Assembly (NCBI RefSeq): GCF_026151205.1
Contig: NC_087077.1
Coordinates: forward strand, 18,824,975-18,888,974
From: Bolinopsis microptera
Lineage: Eukaryota; Ctenophora; Tentaculata; Lobata; Bolinopsidae
Length of the DNA: 64,000 nucleotides
Reading direction: 5' to 3'
Under the pieces are notes generated by a model. That model was given only the letters and a program-made list of their open reading frames with translations. It searched no databases and had not been told where the DNA came from. This document shows positions 57,139 through 64,000 of the stretch, in pieces (the first letter of the stretch is position 1; every line of letters begins with the position of its first letter). A program made the translations under genes and the position numbers.

Positions 57139-58279
57139 GAATTTAGCAGTTTTGACAATACTGAACAGTACTGGTAAGGAATGTGCTGATGAATACAGAG
57201 CTGGACAGGGAAGTGCTGAAAAGGGTAGGAAAGGAAGGAGAGAGCTGGAAAATACAGCAAAAGAGGGACTGAGCTTGTAAAGAGTAAGGATAATTAGACT
57301 AGATAGCTGATGAATACCTCAATAGCAATGGACAGTGCTCGTTCAGCGAGTTCCAATGTTTTTTTAGTTAAAACTTAAAGCTTTAATTGCAGTAAACATG
57401 GTGGCGAGACTTTTTTATACATGAAAAGCTTGTTTTTCCCTCGCACGGTAAGAAATTAGCCAACATAGCAAGGAACACTTAGATAATCTGATCTGAGGAA
57501 ACTAGAACTACTGAGAATAAATGATAATGTTGGAGTAAATAATTAAGCTTATGTCCTTACTTTCCATGAACAGATAAGATTTTAGTTTTAATTTATTTTA
57601 GAGTTAACTTCTACCTTTCTAGATATCATGGTCGCACGGTGATGTTTATAATAGCTATTTTCTCACAGTTTCTTAATAGTTTAATTTATGCGAGTAATAT
57701 TTATGCAAGTTCAAAGTTATACAAGTTTCAGTTTCAGTGGAATATATTGAATAGTGGTAGCAGTTTCAAGTAACACTAAGATTAATAGCATACAAACTAA
57801 AGTTTATAGTTTTGAATATTAATTATATCTTAACTAGCTGTTTCTAAGTTATTAATTGCTTTCTCTGTATGCATGATGCTTGCGTTATTGTAGCGTTTAT
57901 AATTTATAATTGTGGTTGCAAAAAGCAACTTTTGAACAGTGGTTTTGATTGCTTTCAAAATTTATAAATGTGGTTACAAAAGGCAAATGCAGTGGTTACG
58001 AGATGCTTACTTAAGCTTGTTGTCAGAACTGGATCTCATAATAGTCGTATGGTTATTATCAATTTATCATAATAGGTTACACACTAACGCGAACGTGAGA
58101 ATCTAAGGAACTCACATGGTTCATTTCAAATACGTTTAAATATAATGACCACTACCGGTACCATGGTGAACAACTGGCCGGGATAACTTATTAAACAAAC
58201 TCATGGCCCAAACATGTTTTTGCAAACATTTTGTTTGCTTATTGTTACCATGTTGATTGTTGATCTTCAATTACGACTT
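57139..58279. other. Downstream flank of the minisatellite
   Basis: The last unit runs into gaatttagcag, re-forming AGG TGA after the array. A purine-rich patch follows (57175-57290), with two gtaagga-like donors and a short Lys/Glu-rich open reading without support. No gene is called. The rest is AT-rich and unremarkable. Confidence 0.5.
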
Positions 58280-59010
58280 CCAGGCCCCCTCTATTATTAG
58301 GGGTCAGATCATATGACGTATAATTAGTGATGTGACGTATAATTAGTGATGTGATCCACCAACTACGATTTACAGAACATGTGAACTCTACCCTACATCT
58401 AGCCCAGTTTTACCCCTTACTTTTGATTTAAATGAGTTGGGTATGGCAATTCCTTCGCCTCTTAGCGGGTGTCCGTTTTAGGGACATTAGGACTTCTCTT
58501 CGCTCAGAAGCTGCGAGGTCTGCTTCGTGGGTGTGCGTTTTCTGACTTAATGTAAGGGTGTTGTCTGACAGGGTGAGATAACACCGACAGGGACACTTCG
58601 TAGGAGGAGTGTGCTTGCAGCACCGCCAGGCAGACTTGAGGGCTGAATCCTTGTCCTTCTTCCGGGACTATACTATTGTCTATCATCTTCCCGTATATAT
58701 ACCTAAGAACACTTGATCGGCTCACTCCCGTTGCATGCCTTTGGCACGTACGTCTCACATCCCTAGATACGAGAACCCCCCTTTAGCAAGAGCTCCCGTC
58801 CCTTATGTGATATACGAGTCGAGCGGTCAAATCTTAAAGATCATGTTTACTTCTTAATGAACTGCTATGATGTACATGTGAACTCTACCCTGTATCTAGC
58901 CCATTTCTAGGTCAGTTAAATCCTACTGATGGATCACATCACTAATTATACGTCACTAATTAGTGATATGATCTGATCTCCCTGGGCCCCCTAGTAATGA
59001 GGGGGCCTGG
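58280..59010. mobile_element. 731-bp TIR element with GC-rich core
   Basis: The ends are ccaggccccct (58280-58290) and its complement agggggcctgg (59000-59010). Imperfect inverted similarity continues for about 100 bp, including agatcat and gacgtataattagtgatgtg. Inside, an approximately 30-bp sequence acatgtgaactctaccct is directly repeated (about 58378 and 58874). The core (58440-58810) is GC-richer, with tagggacattagg and many CpG, and encodes no transposase. The target duplication is not evident. It interrupts the presumed 3' part of the minus-strand gene at 59207-61090. Confidence 0.65.
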
Positions 59011-59206
59011 CCGTCGGCCTCCCCATGTCAAGTACACTGAAAGTTACATGACAAAACTAAACACGAGGAAGGTAGCGAGTTTCACAATCCAAGCACAGAA
59101 ATTCAGACTGATTTTCAAAAATGATGGATCAATCTTTAAGATATTCTAACAGAGTACTTATGTAAATTATTGATTAAGTTCATGAACTTTCATGAACTTT
59201 ACTCAC

Positions 59207-61090
59207 AAAGGTGTAAATCTTGTATCCTATCTGAGAGGATGGTTGAGATAGAGCAACACTCAGACTATCGTATACCTCCTCTAGAACTTCACCTTCAACC
59301 TGGACAGTTATAGAGAATTAGCATTAATGCATTTAGACGTGGAGCTGTATAATTTTATTTAAGTGAAAGTTAGATTTCAATCGTTGGATCAACAACTATA
59401 TAATGTATAATTGTTGATCCAATATCTATTTGTTGTACTCAATAACAAATTATTACAGTCGCTTATAATTATACATTTTATGTATTTTAAAAGCAAATAG
59501 TTAATATTTAATAGCAGGAAACCTGATTAATCCAAGATTTGATGAACTTCTGAACGTAGGAACTTGCCATCGGATATTTAGATATCGTCGGGTGTCCGAT
59601 TGTCTGAGATATAACTAAATTATTAGAACGGTACGTTGGTACAGTACACACCTTTTAACATGAGTAACCTACAAAGACACAGCAGATCAAAAGTTTAAAC
59701 AGAGATATCTATAATCTTATGAATACACTAAATAACAGGACCAACCTAAACAGAGATATCTATAATCTTATGAATACACTAAATAACAGGACCAACCTTG
59801 TCGTACAGAGATATCTATAATCTTATGAATACACTAAATAACAGGACCAACCTAAACAGAGATATCTATAATCTTATGAATACACTAAATAACAGGACCA
59901 ACCTTGTCGTACAGAGATATCTATAATCTTATGAATACACTAAATAACAGGACCAACCTTGTCGTACAGAGATATCTATAATCTTATGAATACACTAAAT
60001 AACAGGACCAACCTAAACAGAGATATCTATAATCTTATGAATACCTTACTCGGGATTATTACGACGGGTTTATTAACGACCGGTTAAAATATGGTTCGGG
60101 AAAAATATGGCGAAATTGCTCAAAACCCACCACATTTTCCCGGTCGCCATTTTACCGGTGTCCAACCTTTCAATTTTAGATTCAAAAATTTTGTCTCAGA
60201 TGTAAATTTCCTTATTAGAGATAAACAAGTCGAATTATCAATAATTGTTGAAAGTAGACAGAAATAATGATCAAATAACCATTATGACTCAATTTGTAGA
60301 AAATCTTCGAAAGAATGCATCGTTCACATTGTTTAGAATTATGAATAAATGACTGATGAAACTGATTCATGTTATTGACAGTTTTAATTAATTCAAGTTT
60401 TAATTTACCTGTTACTTTTACTTTGAGTCCTATTTCATTATGTAGAGATAGTTAATACCTAAGAAATTAAAAATTGGCCTATTTAAATCAACTTTGACAA
60501 TAAGGATATATGACAAGAATTGGGCAAAAAGGTGAATTTTTTGCAATTTTAGCCAAATGAAGTCGAAAAACCTACAACAAGTGTCCCAATAGTCTTCTTT
60601 AGTGAATATAAGACAACGATAAAAATCTGAGCACCCATACCCCTTGGGAACCCTAAAAGCTGAGACGGCGGGTTTATTAACGACCGGTGAAAATGTGGTT
60701 CGGGAAAAATATGGCGAAATTACCCTAAACCCGCCACTTTATCCCGGTCATAATAATCCCGAGTAAGGTACACTAAATAACAGGACCAACCTTGTCGTAC
60801 AGCATTCGCTGAGATCCAACACTTCCCAACTGAAAGCGTCACGTGATAACATGTACTTCAACACTGAAAATCTAATATCTTAAAATAATTTTCAAAACAT
60901 GGCCTGATTTTAATAACTAAGCAAAGCAAAGTTCCGTAATTCGTAGTTCTGCAAGAATGTTTCTTCTACCTTACAACTTACAAATGGCTTGGCTTTATGC
61001 CAAGAAAAGAGTCTGCAGTTGCCAAGGAACATGAGGGACAAATCTTCCAAGACTTGGTTGTTTGGCAGCTCCCCAGCCAACATTGTTCGT
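59207..61090 (-). CDS. Unidentified gene, three exons (partial)
   Basis: Three minus-strand exons join in one frame with canonical borders: 61090-60982 (RTMLAGELPNNQVLEDLSLM ...), 60829-60791 (LGSVGSQRMLYDK) and 59299-59207 (VEGEVLEEVYDSLSVALSQP ... KIYTF), followed by a gtgagt donor. The last two exons are 39 and 93 nt, both multiples of three, with phase-0 junctions. An internal ATG lies seven bases after the first acceptor (ccttacaag|acgaacaATG), so this could be the true start. Further 3' exons were not found before the minisatellite. The product's mixed hydrophobic/acidic pattern does not identify a family for me. The intron between exons 2 and 3 hosts a tandem repeat grown from the donor site and a transposon. 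Confidence 0.55.
59700..60041. repeat. 51/55-bp tandem repeat, seven units, transposon-split
   Basis: The unit starts cagagatatctataatctt and ends accaacctaaa (51 bp) or accaaccttgtcgta (55 bp), in the order 51, 55, 51, 55, 55, 51 and then a split unit completed at 60771-60799. Read on the minus strand, the 55-bp form contains the end of the exon at 60791-60829 and its splice donor (tacgacaag|gttggt), so the array copies an exon-intron boundary. Confidence 0.85.
60044..60768. mobile_element. 725-bp TA-inserted MITE
   Basis: Perfect 18-bp terminal inverted repeats (CCTTACTCGGGATTATTA) lie between TA dinucleotides (60042-60043 and 60769-60770). It has split one unit of the flanking tandem repeat, whose intact units (gaaTAcac) show the empty target, so the insertion is unambiguous. 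Subterminal direct repeats of about 100 bp (cgggtttattaacgaccggt, tatggcgaaatt) lie near both ends. No transposase. Both TA elements in this window begin CCTTA, so they may share a Tc1/mariner-like source. Confidence 0.88.
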
Positions 61091-61874
61091 CTTGTAAGGA
61101 GCTTAAATTTATGAGTATTAAATCTCGGATTACATTGTTAAGTGGATACACGCTGTAAGGTGGATTTGTTGGTACTATGCCGAAATTTATCATTTGGAAG
61201 TATCTATTTTTAATTTCAAGATAACTTAATCTGATCTGAGTAAATTAAATTGATATTCATGTCAAAGTATTAGTATATACTATATAGTTGTACATTTGAT
61301 AATTATTTTTAGAATTAAAAGGATAATGATGATTGATGAAGGACCAGAGAAGTCGAAAAAACAGCGCAACTTACGATAAACGAGTCATTAGTTACATAAT
61401 ATAATAATTATTGTACATGGCATTATGTTACATTAAAACATTCCTAATCAAAGGGCATAAGTATCAAAATACGACTTCATGTATGTTATAGCTGACAGAA
61501 CTTTCACGTTGCACAAGATACTTAGATAGCAAACAATGTCAGGTTCTAAATGTTGCAAATGGTCCCAAACAGATATATAAGACTTAAACTATCGTCATTT
61601 AAAGAAGTATCTAATTTACTAGTAAACCGAGCTGTGTCCTGATAGCACTGACAAGATATTATGCACATAATTAATCCAATCTTCAGTTACTCGAACAAAA
61701 GTAATGTTAGACCTTTAACATTTCGATAGCTAACTCTAGGTAATGCATTGCTCTAACTAGAACATTTTACACAGCGCAACTATTGGAACACCTAATTTAG
61801 TTCTATAAACAATTTACCACGAAATAAATATTAAGATAAAACAACAAAATGGCATCATGACGTTTATGAAAAAT
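61091..61874. other. Intergenic between two minus-strand genes
   Basis: AT-rich. It should hold the 3' UTR of the coiled-coil gene. No exon linking it to 60982-61090 was found. Confidence 0.5.
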
Positions 61875-63029
61875 TCACATCAACGAGGAAATAGTGCTGG
61901 AGGAAGACATTCGTTTCCCAGTTCTGGAACTTTTAATTGATGGGGAAGTATTGAAATGTCTAGTCGAAATGCCATTAGGAATCGTACCAACTTGAGAAAG
62001 CTGACGCTCAAGTCGTTTCACCATCGCTGCCAATGCATCGTTTTCGTGTTGTGATGCCAGGAGTTCAGCCTCTCTCTGTTTCAGCCTCTCTGTAAGGTCT
62101 GATACTTGGGTGTCATACTGATCTTTTAAGGAAGCTTCTTGAGACAGAGACTGGTGCAGATTGTAGAAAAGCCTCAATGATTGAAGTTCATCCTCTAGTT
62201 TTGAGACTTGGTTTTGTGATAAATCTTTAGATTTCTTCACAGCTGATAATTGAGAGTCCAGTTTTACACATTTTTTGAGTGCAGTTTCTTTTTCAAATCT
62301 CATTTTATTAAACTCATTATGATTAGGAGTGGATGGCTTACTTTTTGCTTCCATGCTTCTGATAGAGTTTTCAATTTTCTTTAAAATGTCCTCTCCGTTC
62401 TTGATGATCAAGTCTTCTTTTTCTATGTCAGCTAGATGCACAAAATTGGTGAATTGGCGGTCATTGGGTTTACTCTCACTAAATGATCCACTATCAACAC
62501 TACTTGACATTGTACCTAATGAACAGAGGGAATTTGTGCGCTCTTCTTCCAACATTTGTATCCTGCCATGAAATGATTTTTCTCTTTTAGCCTCAAGAAT
62601 CTTCATTCTCTCAATTGCCTCAGAGTGTTTCAGATTAAAGTCCGATCTCATTGTTTTGCGATTACCATCCAGTTTTTCAAGCTGCATTTGTAAATTAAAA
62701 ATGTTAGAATGTAATTCTTTATTTTGATTTACAATTTGGTCAACACGCTGAAAGAATCGGTCCTCAGAATCCGGACTTGAATATTTCTCTGTCTGACAAG
62801 AGACATCAGAAAGTTTATACAGAGATTCTGAACATTGAACTTGTTTGGAGGAGGTGAGTATGTCACTGCATTTGTGGCAACGAAGTTGATTAACTTGTCT
62901 TTCAAGATCATTCTGTTTCTTTAAACTCTGCTCATACTGGTAACGTAAATGCTTGATAGTCTCGTCAGCCTGCAGTATGCTTGCATGAACCAGTTGATCA
63001 AATTCTTCGTCTGAATCATGATCTATCAT
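61875..63029 (-). CDS. Coiled-coil protein, unidentified
   Basis: A 384-residue single-exon frame. An acidic start (MIDHDSDEEFDQLVHASILQ) leads into heptad-like helices at about 20-50, 92-125, 140-170 and 235-345. Between them are a CHKC motif (about 51-54) and Ser-rich linkers, and the tail is Ser/Thr/Arg-rich and basic (SSRTGKRMSSSSTISSLM), as in many microtubule- or centrosome-associated scaffolds. The segment ASQHENDALAAMVKRLERQL is the strongest coiled coil. No family can be named. The ATG at 63027-63029 fits the open frame; an acceptor-like ttggtaacag lies about 32 bases upstream. It lies upstream of the unidentified gene at 59207-61090 on the same strand. Confidence 0.8.
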   Translation of the reverse strand: MIDHDSDEEFDQLVHASILQADETIKHLRYQYEQSLKKQNDLERQVNQLRCHKCSDILTSSKQVQCSESLYKLSDVSCQTEKYSSPDSEDRFFQRVDQIVNQNKELHSNIFNLQMQLEKLDGNRKTMRSDFNLKHSEAIERMKILEAKREKSFHGRIQMLEEERTNSLCSLGTMSSSVDSGSFSESKPNDRQFTNFVHLADIEKEDLIIKNGEDILKKIENSIRSMEAKSKPSTPNHNEFNKMRFEKETALKKCVKLDSQLSAVKKSKDLSQNQVSKLEDELQSLRLFYNLHQSLSQEASLKDQYDTQVSDLTERLKQREAELLASQHENDALAAMVKRLERQLSQVGTIPNGISTRHFNTSPSIKSSRTGKRMSSSSTISSLM

Positions 63030-64000
63030 GATTTGGCAATAACCAGCTCCTCATCTGTTACCAACAGTCCTTTATCAGCTATGTCATATTATCTTTTGTA
63101 TATTTTAGATCCACCTGTAGAATGATTAAAAATAAAAATAGAATTCAGGAGTATTATAATGATTCGCATGTAAAGAAAAGTTTACTAAAAGGCCACTTTT
63201 CTGTTACAAATTTGGCGTCCAATCAATCAATCAACAAACAACAACAACAAATCAAACAATAATTACAGAAACATCATCTTAGATTAAAAACGTGATATAA
63301 AATTGCACGTTTTCAACTTTGGTAGCCTAGAACTGCTAACCCGATTAAGTAATTGTACTCATGCTTTGTCAGCAGTAAGATCACATCATCAGTTATCTTG
63401 TGTAAAATATATGCTTAAAAATATATGCCTTCGAGCGTCGACTCGAAGGCAACATGACGATTAATTAATTGTACCCTGCAGTTCACTATTAACCATAGTG
63501 CAATCTATATTAATAATCTCAATATATGTATGTGTGTGTGTGAGTGAGTGTGCGTGTGTGGGTAGTTTACGAACGGCTTTTAATTAAGGAAACGGTAAGA
63601 GGCACGTGGCTGGTTTTATGATTTTTGAGTATAGTGCCAACAAAACTCTGACGAAGCCCAAGAGCTTAAGTTTTTTTAAATCGGCCGGTGGTAAGTGGTT
63701 AAATTGATGATTTTGTGACCGAAATGTGATACTTAAGTTTCTCACGTTCTCTTACTCTCTCTCACTCTCTCTCACTCTCTCCCACTCTCTCTCTCTCTCC
63801 CATGACAGATTTGCTATTTAATTAGAAAACTTTGCAGTGGACCACAAGATTGTCTATCAAGTATTACTATTAGATATGTGAGGGGCACTCAGAATTGAAT
63901 TGAGGCACTGAGCGATCTCATACTTTTGCACCGTTTTAACTGCGACAGTGCAATTCATGTTTTCGAATAAGCAGGATTATGCTTTTGCATCTCAAATGCG
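63030..64000. other. Right flank: hairpin and microsatellites
   Basis: No gene seen. A perfect 10-bp stem with a 6-base loop lies at 63426-63451 (tgccttcgag ... ctcgaaggca). Microsatellites: (TG)n/(GAGT)n at about 63525-63560, and (CT)n with cactctct units at about 63750-63802. Confidence 0.6.

Overview
This is a piece of an AT-rich animal nuclear genome. Coding sequence is split by GT-AG introns, LINE, LTR, SINE and MITE debris is everywhere, and tandem repeats are frequent. Metazoan origin rests mainly on two Na+/K+-ATPase beta-subunit genes, with syntaxin-8, TIPRL and EEF2KMT also recognisable. Diverged animal genes, many LINE remnants and possible spliced-leader acceptors suggest a non-bilaterian or other invertebrate lineage (a hydrozoan-like cnidarian would fit). 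The sequence alone does not settle the species.

Layout. 1-2.4 kb: a short tandem repeat and a 1.34 kb near-perfect foldback palindrome. 2.4-17.2 kb: a direct tandem duplication (A 2397-10196, B 10197-17198), each copy holding a complete seven-exon ATP1B gene on the minus strand plus shared LINE fragments. The copies differ in their first coding exon and in several later insertions that the other copy shows as empty sites. 17.2-30 kb: retroelement fragments (LINE, LTR gag and integrase), an unidentified split gene at 21.3-22.1 kb, and GC-rich foldback DNA at 27.7-28.4 kb. 30.8-31.8 kb: a C2H2/C2HC zinc-finger gene.

34.3-40.8 kb: syntaxin-8 in seven exons; its last intron holds two complete intronless genes on the same strand, a ten-finger C2H2 protein and TIPRL. 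41.4-43.2 kb: EEF2KMT/FAM86-type methyltransferase exons on the minus strand, tail-to-tail with syntaxin-8. 44.8-46.4 kb: a 516-residue multi-pass membrane protein of unknown family. Its last 20 codons and stop codon are the first unit of a 61-bp minisatellite of exactly 177 units that fills 46333-57138. 57.1-64 kb: two DNA-transposon-like elements (one with a clean TA target duplication inside another tandem repeat), three exons of an unidentified minus-strand gene, and a single-exon coiled-coil gene.

How the genes relate. The ATP1B pair would supply beta subunits with different cytoplasmic N-termini. Syntaxin-8 (endosomal SNARE), TIPRL (PP2A-family regulator) and the zinc-finger gene share one transcriptional territory without an obvious shared pathway. 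Many start codons lie 0-10 nt downstream of an AG acceptor-like site with no obvious upstream partner, which raises the possibility of spliced-leader trans-splicing.
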